64,000 nucleotides of DNA from Numida meleagris (taxonomy: Eukaryota; Chordata; Aves; Galliformes; Numididae). Location of the stretch: positions 17,333,331 to 17,397,330 of the forward strand of contig NC_034415.1 in assembly GCF_002078875.1 (NCBI RefSeq). The letters are read 5' to 3'. Position 1 is the stretch's first letter; each line of letters begins with the position of its first letter. The translations under genes were made by a program, and so were the position numbers. The notes under the pieces were generated by a model that made no database searches, had not been told where the DNA came from, and saw only the letters and a program-made list of their open reading frames with translations. Below are positions 42,001-54,000 of the stretch, one piece after another.

Positions 42001-45000
42001 GACTTTTTGCTGTGTGATTTATAATATTTTATTTATTAAGCAAAAACAGTAGAAGAGCTATTTTGCTTTAAAATGCTATGAAAACATCTAAGTACAGACT
42101 CCATTCAATAACTGAGTGCGAGTGTGCCCTAATACACTTATGAGCCTAACTTTTGCTAAACGCTTTACACACAAAGTACATGTAACTCCTTTTATTTCAA
42201 AAGAACACGGAGTAATAAAGACAGCTTCAACAAACTGAATTATTAATGCTTGGAGTTAAAATCCTTAATCACGAGTGAACATCAGATTAAAAGGTTTCAA
42301 CCAACCTTCTGAGCCAGCTGATTTACCCAGTGTGAGGTGCAGTTGCTAAGATCAGGGCCTTTGGGGTTCCATGTTCCCGTTAAAACCACACAGAGATACG
42401 AGGCAGTTCCTACAACAGATGTGGAAAACTACAGTGAAATTGAAACAATTTTTTCTGCACGCTTTCAGGAAATCGGCTACAGTGTACTCCTTAGCAATGT
42501 TAAATTCTAAATGCCGCTAGTGTAAGCAGTTGACAATAATTGTCAAAAACGTAAGGAAATAAGGTAGATGACAAACAGCAATAAAGAAAGTCAGTGAAAA
42601 GTACCAGACAGTTTCCGCAAACAAACAAAAAGCCCTTGATTTTTCCTGGAGCTCATCCAAAGGGGAGCTCATAATGAGAAAGGCAGCTGTAAGTATATTT
42701 CATAACAGTCCTCAAGTAAAGACCTAAATTTGACCTGGATTCTCAAAGTGTGCATGCAAGGTAATTCTGAATCTACACTCAAACACAGTTTGTAGATTAG
42801 AACTTGACCATTGCCTGTAGATACTGCATTCTCCAAGTAATAAAAAAAAAATCATATGACAGACAGCCTGAGGTTAAAAAAAAAATCACCATGAGAGAGC
42901 AGCACAGTGCCTTTGAAATGTCTGCTTGGAATCAAGATATATTTTTAAAGGCAATACCTCGTGTTCCTTTGGGGCAAGGCCGTTCAACCATCATTCCTCT
43001 TTGCGTCTGGGGCCAGCTAATGCCCCTGGCCTCAGTCGGATCACAGAATCTCTCTGGCAAAGGGAAAAAACTTGTCACAGGGGGAATTTTGGTCGTAGAA
43101 ATGGGTGGTGGCGGCTTGGGTCCTCTGCTTCCTTCCTTTGTTCCTCCAGCTAATGTTGTGCTTACGGGACCTTTCTGTGATGTAGTGCTAGTGGTTGACG
43201 CTGTGGTTTTGTATAGCTCTGCTGAAGAAGTTATTGTCACTGCTGTGGTAGGCACTGCACAAAGAAAATAAGAGTAATAAAAAGTGAATGATTTCAGAAT
43301 TATTAAAAAAATGTTATTTATGTACTTTTAATGGATTCTCTGGTGTCTCCACTTCTTTAACCTTAACATCATGCTTTTGTTATCGCTATTCTGGGTGCTT
43401 AAGAATTTTTTTTTCCTCCCAGCTCACACCAGTATGAAGTTTCAGCACATTCTCTAAACACTCTCTTCCATAATAAAAATTGGTAGTTACATTTCTGAAG
43501 GCGGAAAGGCAGTCCTAGTGAGTTATCAGTACAAAACAAACATGCTCAGAGCAAATAAAGATTACTTAGTTGCTTCCACAGAAGGAAGAACTCAATAGAT
43601 AGAGCCATAAACAGTACAGTTCAGCTTTAAAAATGAAGTTAGTGGGCTGTAACTAACTGGAACATTTTAAAAAACAGACCCAAAAACTTCAAGTCAGCCA
43701 CTACACACCTTCCAGGGAAATAATTCCGATTACATCTTCCTACCCGGCAGTCATTCTGCTTGAGAGAGCTGCAGCATGCCTGATTAGGTTCAAGCAGAAC
43801 AAACGCATAGCACAGACGTGGTGTTCTGGTGTTTGAACATTGCGGGCTCTAACATCCTTTTTTGATAAAGCAGGTATGAAGCCATCTCGTGCAAGCCAGT
43901 GGCAAGCACCTAGTGCAGTCTTTCATGCCACTCGATGATAGGTTTAGGACAAATAATTTCTGACCAAGACACAGAAGTGCTTGCTCCCCAGCTCCTGCGA
44001 GAAATGCACTGCTGGAGCTGGGAGGAGCAGCAGGCCGAGCTCCTTTTATGAGGCTTTGCAGAGATAGCACTCCTTAATGCCTGTGAATATAACAGTCTGT
44101 AATTTCTGTTCATCACCTTGAAATATATAGGGAGCAACAGCTGAAACAATGCAAGTAATGTAACTGAAGCAGTCACCATTAATTATTTCCAAATCTTCAT
44201 TAGTGTTCACAGTGCTTTACAGGCACATAAAAGCATAAATCCTTGTGCTGAGATTAAATATGCTCAGATAGACTATTTTTTATATCCTAACCAATACAGA
44301 AATAAATGAAGCTAATTTTAGGATTAACTTAACTGGAGAAAGTGACTTTTTTGTTGTGGATGCGTTCCGTTGCAGCTAGGCCCCTGACCTCTGAGGTACG
44401 GACAATGTGTCTTTTATCATGTTCTCTAAATAAGTTCACTACCAAAATCAAAAGAAGTTCTGCTAAGCTTTCTGTCAGCAGATTTATTTTAAGTTTGCAT
44501 TTTGAATAAGATTAACTTTCACTTGTTTGGAAGATATTTCAAAATCCTCTTTCAGTTATATTTCATTTATAATATTTTAGGAAACTCAACTATCACAGAA
44601 TCATAGACTGGCTTGGGTTGCAAGGGATCTTTTCATTTTTATATGAATTTAGAGTGTTGATTTTGAACACTGACATCTATTTTTAAAGACTGTATAAAGA
44701 GAAATGTTTTTTATCCCTTTCTTGCTTACAAATGACAAACTTCATCGGCTGTTTTGTGTTCAGCTCAATTCCTGGCTGTCTGAAGACAGTCTGTGTAATT
44801 GTGCTGAATTTGTGGCCTAGCCAGCTACTGTGAAACCTACTGAAATCTCTGAATCTGTTCTGCAAATGCTTGCCTGACATCTTGTGAAACTGTTGTAATT
44901 TCCTTTTGATTACAATACATCTAGCCTTCTAGTGCTTTCCCAATTAACATTTGTCAAAATGTTATTGCATTTCCAATCACTTGCAGCAGTGACGGGCAAC

Positions 45001-48000
45001 GCCTGCTGAATCAGGTCCTGGGGAAAAGGGTGCTTCTGGGGACAGAGGATGATGCAAGGGACAACCCATTATTTCTATCCATTCCCTACCACATTGTGCT
45101 AATAAGTTCGTATTTAATCACTTAAATGCGTATTAGCATTATTGCAATTACTGCTCAAACCTGTAATGTTTAGGATAGCTTTGTCTCAGGAGCAAAATAC
45201 CACAATACGAATTCAAAGTTATTCTCTAAAGTTCAGTAGTGAGGTGACAATTTTCAGAACATATTTTGAGCTATACCCTCAGCTATAATATTCTGCTGTC
45301 TTTAAGCAACTTAATACTATCCACTGAAATCAATACCCAAGCGTATCACCCATGATTAAAAAATGACCTGCATATCTTACCAGTGATACATAATTTTGAA
45401 ATGTATTTGTAATCTCCCATTTCACAAAAAAGACTTCAAACCAAGTCTCTCAAAAAAATGAAAACGATAGAAACTATTTCTAAAAGATTTTCTCTTGATT
45501 TAAATAAGAAAACTGAGAAGTTGGTATATTTAAGAATGTACCAAGAAATTTCAGGACAGTGTGGAAGCCTGGGAAGGAAAAGGCTGAAAAAATAGGAACA
45601 CATCGCTTTAGGAATATATCCAACTTTCAGAAGGTGGATCACTTTGTTTTTAATGACCTGTTGGGGACCTTAATTTGCAAGGTCGTTGTCCTGAGCTGCA
45701 AGAAGACACATGATGGCTTCCACCATCTGATGTGTCCCATTCTGATAGCCCAGAGTGATGGCATCCACAGACTTCCAGGCACCTGCAGAGCACTTATGCA
45801 TACAAGATAATAGTACTGATGATTTATAAGCTACAAGTAAAAGGAAGAACAAACTGCTTGTAGGGGTCACTGACCTATCATTCTGAGCAGCTGGGGTAAG
45901 CCTGTAAAAGGCTGAAGGTTCTTTTTAAAAAGCCATGAGAGATGGACTTCTTGATTGCTGGAACAAGTTGCCCAGGGAGGCTGTGAATGCCCCGTCCTTG
46001 GAGGTGCTCAAGGCCAGGCTGGATGGGGCCCTGGGCAACCTGATCTAGTACTTGATCTAGCGGCTGCCAACCCTGTCTGTAGCAGAGGAGTTAGAACTCG
46101 ACGATCCTTGCGGTCCCTTCCAAGCCAAGCCACTCTATGATTCTATGATTGACACACCAGGGAGAAACAAAACCCTTTCTGCCCTCTTCCTTTTTTTTTT
46201 TTTTTTTTTGAGGTGTGTCACATTATCAGCTGAAGATAGTCTTTGTATTATAAAAAAAATAAGAAAAACAGGAAGTAAATTCAGAGACTAAAACTGAGAG
46301 TAATTAACTTACATTTGTTTCATGCAGTTCCTAACAGTTGATTTAAACATCTATATGTATTACGTTTCTTAAAATGAAGACATCACTGGAGTAAAACTTA
46401 ACACCTGTTTAACAGTGTGATGTCTATAAAAAACATAACACAATTGCTTAGGACAGCAGGGGAATAGTAACTTCGTTTCCCAAACTGACAGTGAAGAATA
46501 GATTACGAGACTTTTTTTCTCCAATTTTATATTCTTTGCCAACAGGTTTCTACTCTAAGTAGACATTAAATACATTAAAACAAACAAACCAAAACCTCAA
46601 AATACAACCATGCCCATAAATTTAAAATTGATCTGAAATGCCCAGATGATTAATCATTTCTGAAAACACTAATAGTTCCATTTTCATCTCTGCTACTCAG
46701 GTAATTTTCAAAATTGGCGGCATGGATTATTCATTTAAAGATATGTTTTTACAGGCCAGATATTTCAAAGTATTTGGACATTCAAAAACCTAATACCTCA
46801 CCTTCATTTTCAAAAGATGTCATACACTGGGCTGCCGTGTAAAGTAACGGGGATCAGAAACTTGCGCAAACCGAGATTTCCCTGCTTCTGCTTATTACCA
46901 TGATGTGCCTGTTTTTATGCTTCAGTGAATACCAGGGAAATCACTAAGACTTACTTAATTACCTACAGGCTCCAGCTATTATGCTGGCCAGTACTCCATT
47001 GACGCTGCAAAATCCCATTTAGCTGAAAGTGAAATGTTTACGCGGGCATTTATAAACGTATACCCTAAAAATGATAATAAATATACTACAAAACAAGCAA
47101 AATACCTACGATCAAGAAATGTGTTATCTGGTCCCCATTATGTTATCTTTATTTGTACAGCCTCTCTTTAATCAATCTGTAGCATTCACTATAATAGCAA
47201 AGATCTAATTTACTTAACAATTTGCTGCATGACTTCGTCATAGATTCTTGGTGTTATAAAGATTTATTGCACTAGCTTCCTGTTACTTCAAGCCCTCAGT
47301 GAAAGTAGCTGACGAGTTTCTGCTCTATCCACACTCACAACATCCATATTTTCCGGCAGTGATCCAATAAAACTTAATGATGGGTATCATGGTACAAAAG
47401 GGGAGACAACCCCAGTTTTAACAGTTTGCACAGCCTGCGTAAATTGGGATGAGTGCAGATGAAATCTCTCCCTAACGCACTAAAACAGAACAAAAGGATT
47501 TATCTTCTTTTTGTTACCAAGGAAACCTTACAATGTAATACTCATTCACTTTTTAGGGGGAAAATTCCCTTCATTCTTCTTAATCTTTTAACTTAAAATT
47601 CCTTTTAAATATGCTATTCCTGATAGGATTTGTTTGATCTTTGGATGTTTCCTTTAGAAATCATGTATGGCAACATATACACTAAATTTACCAGAAATAT
47701 AAAAAATTTGTTCAGACTTTTTCATAGTTGCTTATCTACAGGTCCTGATATACTTCTAATCTATTTCTGAATTAAGGTTTTGACTTTTAAATACAATTTT
47801 TACACTTAACCTTAGAAAATATGCTCTTGTGCAGTATCTGAGTGGTACTTGTCAGCTGTCACTCCAAAAGCCACTTCTACATCTATGTATTATAATTCCC
47901 ATGAGGAGAGAGAAGAAAAAACAACATATAGAGACTGAGGTTAAGGAGAGAGTTCTAAGGGCAGCAGACACAGTTTCCAGGGTAAGATGGTAGCTTGGCT

Positions 48001-51000
48001 GCAGCAGATGTGGTTTTAGAAATCACAAGTTTTCCTGAGGATTAAGAAAATAAGGACATGGGGAGCACATAACATGCACAGTCGCAGGAGAAAACAACGC
48101 TATAGGTTTGCAGCAAAGTCAAAGTCATCTTTAGGTTAATTATAGAGGTATTTCTGTGGTTTCAATAGGCAGATTTAAAAATGAAAGAAACAATATAAAG
48201 AAAAAAGGCAGGTTTGGAGTCACGAACGAGTCTCACAATTTTGGCCCTGGGAGCAAACACAAATCTTGCTGTTCAAAAATGTGACTCAAATGTGACAAAT
48301 TTGTCTTTTATGAAGGAAGAAGATCATTGTTTTTGAAGCACTTGTTAGTAGGAAGTTAAGGTGCAGACAAGAACTGATAGCCAAGACAGAAAAAAACGAA
48401 TCCGTGTCTATATCGTTATTGCTCCCACAGCAACAGAAGGAGCACAGATCGCTGACTTTTCTACAATGGCCCCAAGTTAACCACTCAAACAGAAAAGATC
48501 ATGACTTCCAATTTTGAGGCACTGACCTTGTGACACCATTAAATACTTGATATTAAAGTACCATTGCAAACGACACAAAAAGAAGGTTCTTCTACTAGGT
48601 GACTTAAAGAATCTTATCCTAACACCTATGTCTTTGAGTGGATGATTAAGAAATCTAAGTCAACCAACACACACATGCACGCAAAAGAAACACAAAAATG
48701 CCCTTTAAATGTCCATGTCAAATGTACTGAAGATCTGATCTAAGGCCGCACCTCAAATACTTTGTTCAGTTTTGGGCCTTTCACTACCAGAAATACACTG
48801 AGGCACTGAAGCATGTCTGAAGAAGAGAAACAAAGCTGGTGAGGGGTCTGGAGCACAAATCTTATGAGGAGCAGCTGAGGAAACTGTGATTATTTAGTCT
48901 GAAGAAGAGGAGGCTCAGGGGAGACCTTATAGCTCTCTACAACTGCCTGAAAGATTGTAACAAGGTAGGGGTTAAGTCTCTCCTCCTAGGTAACTAGCAA
49001 CAGGATTGCAAGTAATGGCCTCAAGTTGCACCAAGGGAGGTTCAGGTTGGATTGGCAAAGACTTCTTCTCAGAAATAGTGGTCATGCATTGGCACAGGCT
49101 GCCCAGGGAAGTGGCAGAGTCACTGTCCCTGAAGCTGTTTAAGAAATGTGTAGATGTGGTTTTTAGGGACATTGTTATTGCGCATGGTGAAGACAGATTG
49201 ATGGCTGGACTTTAAGGTCTACCTTAGAGATCTTTTCCAACCTTAATGATTCCAGAATATATATATTACACATATAGATCTTTAAGATCTGTAACAATAG
49301 AAGAACTGGTCTCCAATTTATATAGATATTATGCTGAAACAAAGAGGAACTGAGAATATAATACAAGTAAAATACAGAGCTATAAACTGTATGGAATATC
49401 TTTTCGTTTTATAGCAGTACATCTCAAGGACAAGTGAGAGAATTTTTCCTTTAATTTAGTAGTCTTTAACTAAAGGCAATTGGCTTAGGCAAAAGAGGAA
49501 ATGAACTGAAACATACTCTTAGATCTGCCACATACAGACCCATATAAAAATAAAATACTACTTATTGGCTTTATATAGGGAAAAATACCTTCTGTGAATA
49601 TATATATTACATATTCAAATAGTTTCTATGATTTAAAAGGTCACAATCAAAATGTATTTACTGATGTCTTAATGCATTTAAAACAAAATCTCACAATTCA
49701 CTCACAAAAAATACTCCTTCAGTATCTTCATGGATGAATGGGTAAAAAGCTTAGAAGAGAGGCAAGCACCCTGCAGTGTGCCCTGGACCCCTTCTCAACT
49801 AGGTCTGGTTGCAATAAAGTGTTTCTCCCTCTGCCTTGCATGCCAGCCTCTTCTCAGGAAAATCCCAGGACATGAGGGGGTGCTAGTGGATGCCCAAGTG
49901 TCTTTCAGATATTAGACAGGATGTGGCTGAGATGTGTACTTCATGTTAGAGACTCATAATAAAAACATCATGAAATGTCTCACTGGACCTGTTCCACCAG
50001 CCTCATGGTGAAGAATTTCTTCCATATATCTAATCTAAATCTCTCCTCTTTTAGTTCAAAGCCACTTCCCCTCGTCTAATTACTACACTCCCTGATAGAG
50101 ACTCCCTCTCCAGCTTTCCTGTAAGCCTCTTTAGGTACTGGAGAGCCAAGAGATGGTCTCCTCAGAGCCTTCTCTTCTCCAGGCTGAACAACCCTGGCTC
50201 TCTCAGCGTGTCTTTGAGGGAGAGGTACTCCTCTACATGGTTCATACTGCTATGCATTCAGCAACTGAGCTGAAACAGAGCAGCTACTTTCCATGGGAAG
50301 AAACCACTATTACTACTGTCTTCAAAGTTTGAAAATTGACTGCTGAACATGTATGTCAATTAGATGACAGAAGTGAAGTATTAAGTTTCATTGCTAAAGC
50401 AGCTTATCAACATCCTGTTCTTTGATATATACATCATCTTCTGCTCCAGAGCATTTGTTTTGATACTCTCTCCTACAGGTGTTAATTTGTGGCTATGCCT
50501 TTTCAGGTTGTTCTTAGGGATAGCTGAGACCTAAAGATCTCCATTTTTCCTCCCTCTTTTTGCAGTTAGTGTCTTTCCTTTTAGATAACTGTTCTAACTC
50601 CAAGGGAGCTGCAGTTGTAATGAACTTACTGAGAAATCAACAAAAAACATGTTGGATAATCTCGTCTAAACTGACATTAGTAACTGTGAAAATAGGTCCC
50701 CAGAAAAGTATTTATGCTTGCTATTGCACATTAACCCCATACGTCTCCTCTGGAACTTCCCAACAAACATCACTGTCAGCTGCTGGCACCACGAAGTTAA
50801 AAGGTCTGCATGTTTAGTGTAATCAATTCAGAAGGCAGGTAACACAGAACCAATGGGAACAGGCTTCAATCTCAGTGTGAACAAACTCAAACTTATTTTA
50901 CCTGTAGAATGTCAAACTGACTGACGGTAAAAAAAATAATTCTCAAACGTAGAAAAGCTAAACGTTTTTAGAAAAAGAAAAAACAACAAACACAAGCCAA

Positions 51001-54000
51001 ATAAAATTAAATAATTCTCTCTCTTCACAAGTTCTCTATATTTGCCTTGTGCCAGTGTAACACTGCACTGCTCAGCTGTGCAGAGACAAATCCTCCTTGC
51101 CTTTCTGCTAAAAGCTAAGTCTAAGATCAAAGATATCCGAAATAGTTGCCTGAATGGATGCGCAATGAGAAGAAAAATCAGAAAAATCAAACTCTTACCT
51201 TGGGCAGGATCAGGTGGGCCAAATTCCAAAGAATATCGGAGAATGAAGTTGTTATTCCACACGTAGAGCTGGTTGTCTCTGGGGTTGTAATCCACTGCAG
51301 CGATGTACTGGTACTGGTTGGGGAAAGGAACATCCACATGCTCTCCTCTGCTCAACCTGGTGTTATAGATGTAATCGATGGCATTCCTGCCTGTCTCGCT
51401 CTCATTGTCCTGGTACACTGACCGGACAACGTACAAGACACCACATATCATAAATGCGTTGGATGCTGCCCGTTTGTCATATGTCGTTTCCCAGGTTGCT
51501 TCAAAACGTAGGGTGTAGGGGTTCAGCTGGCTAATTACTATCATCCCGTTGTTTTGCTCCGTAGCATAAATTACCCATAAGCCATTTTCATCAACTGCCA
51601 AGTCAATGTCAGTCTTTCCTCCCCATCGGTATGGAGAAGTATCATGGTAATTAGCATAATTGATTATGGCCTCTCCACTCTTAATTCTAGTCCTCAAGTC
51701 AAATTTTACTATGTTCCTAGTTCTTTCCTTGTTAAAAAACACAGCGCCATCATATACTACAAATCCAGTACCATCCACTCGATTTGGGAGTTTATATGTT
51801 GTCTGCTGGCGTCCATTTTGGAAGTCCTCCAAAGAAGCATATTCTATCAAAGTATCAGTGCGATACGGAGTCCATGGCATGAAGTATATTTTATCTGCAG
51901 CCTGGAGAGGATCTTTGCACCAAGCACCTGCTTTTTGTTCAGCTTCATATAAATACGGTGAGTCCACAATTGCTTTCAACGTCCCCGGGCAAACAAAAAC
52001 TAACAGTCACAGAGAGAAGTAAGACAAGAATTATGTCAAATTAAAACTGTCTCATAATCCAAAAAAAGAAAAAAAAAAAAAAGAAAAAGAAAAAAGTAGG
52101 TAAATCATAATGACTGTGTCAGGAAGAAAAAAAATCAATTTAATTGGCACTAGAGAATACCTTATGTTATAATTAATGCAATTATCACCCGTTATCATCC
52201 ACTTTTCTTAAAGTTACCATGTTCTTGCTGTACCAGTATGGAAAGTGGATGGGAACAGCTTTCACTAGTACAGACCAAGGCTCAATGGCATACACAGACA
52301 GCTGAAAATGTAGAGCTACTCTTGCATTTTCATCTTAGACTTTTAGTGAGTACACATTAACGCTCCAGAGCTTTCAACTAGTGTGCAGTAGTGTGCTAGA
52401 TATTTCAGTCCAAAAAAATCACATCGACTTGTTTAGAACTTTAAGAAGTGGTGAGGCTGAAAAAGGAGGTGCCTCGATTAAAAATAAAGGAACAAAACAA
52501 ATCATCAGGTATATAGAGAAAGCAATTAGGAGCAGAGAAAACAAAACACAACCAAAGCAATGAATGAAACAGACCAGGAAACCCTGTAACCATGGCATGC
52601 TATGGAGAGGGTTCTGGAAGCCAGGCAAGATGACACTTCATTAACAAGAATTTACCCAAGGGTGAGAGAAAGAGAGGGAAAGAAAGACAAAGAGAAAGGG
52701 AGAGAAAAAAGCAAGGGAGTCTTCCCTCCAGCCCAAGTATTTCAGACACTATACCCCGCCACCTACTTTAAGCAGCCAAGTCACTTTATTGCAAACAGTC
52801 GACTTCTTTATGAGGTGTACTTATGAGATCCTGCTGATTATCATAATATAAGAGTGTTGTGGGGAGGGGAAGGGAAGAGGTTAACATCCATAAGGCACAT
52901 AACAAGGAGCTGGGGTTTGGACTGTATACGTTATTTACCTTTTTGCTCCACTTCTATTTTAAGCATCGGAAGAAAAATAAAAAAGTGCAAGGAAAAAAGA
53001 AAGAAGATTAACATAAATTGACTATTAATCTAAAGATTAAATTAGTAACAGACGCTAAATATAGGGAGAATAAGAACTGCACTATATTGGATAAAGAGAA
53101 ACAGACAACAGGAAAACCTATCAGGAGAGAGATTCTATGGTTACATAAGTGAACATGGATCAATCATTTTAGTAGATTAAGGAGGCAATACAGATATGTT
53201 GGCATGTTGTTTCACTTAGTGAACCTGAATAAATAATGAATGACTTTACTAATGCATGCTAGATATACTCTTCTTCTCAAACTCAAAGCATAATGCTATC
53301 AAGCTGACTTTTAAGAGTGACATATTAATATATCATATATGCGCTAGTGCACATATACATATTATATTAATTAGATAACTATAAATCCAAAACACAGTAT
53401 ATGAATTATATAGGTATGTATTTGTGCTTATTGAATTCCCCCCATCTTCCCTCAGCTTTTACTTCTTGTAAATAAAGCAGCTTGCATCCTTTAGCACTCC
53501 TTAGCCTCATTTTATTTGTTCTCCTGTATGTAATCTTGAGAATTTTTGCCACTTCTTTATCTATAACTGCAAAATCACACTAGAAGGAATAAACAAAGAC
53601 ATCTAGAAAAAGGAAGCAAAACCACAGTAAGCAAGAAGAGAAGAAAAAAATTAACATTTAGCTCATTCAGATATTCTCCAGCATCATCGATTAAGCCCGA
53701 AACAGCAAGCTAGTATGCAAAGACAGTCATACTAAGTGTTTGAAACAAATATCCATTCCACCACCACACATGGAAAATATAAATCAAACCCAATTAACAA
53801 AGTTATATGACTATAGCAATTTCTCCCCAAGGAAGTTTTAAGAAACTTATTACAGGAAGCTTTATAGCTGAAGTCCAGATAGTAAATAGCTTTCCAATAA
53901 TTATTTGCAATAAAATCTATTTCACATACTCAGTAGCCTTTGAAGTATGTTCTCTTAGTTTCATAAAATGACCTGAAAAATGACAAATGTACCAATCTGT

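Larger units (their letters stand above)
40231..42957 (-). other. ADGRL2 introns in the HRM/GAIN region
   Basis: Three introns (40231-41298, 41485-42305 and 42410-42957) with a CAAA microsatellite at 40771. No further features. Confidence 0.87.
43255..51198 (-). other. Long ADGRL2 intron after the olfactomedin exon
   Basis: 7.9 kb, the longest complete intron in the window. It holds four CR1 fragments (44.6, 46.0, 48.7-49.3 and 50.0-50.2 kb) in both orientations. Its 5' end (50912-51198) stays in frame with the olfactomedin exon. A poly-T run lies at about 46191-46209. Confidence 0.87.

Noticed and set aside
42804..43271. 155-codon open frame on the plus strand
   Set aside because: It lies opposite the Ser/Thr/Pro-rich linker exon of ADGRL2. 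The composition of that exon keeps the antisense frame open, and the peptide shows no recognisable domain.
45670..45870. Minus-strand frame with a protein-like stretch near a CR1 copy
   Set aside because: I considered a processed-gene relic, but could not name a family and the frame is short. Not supported.
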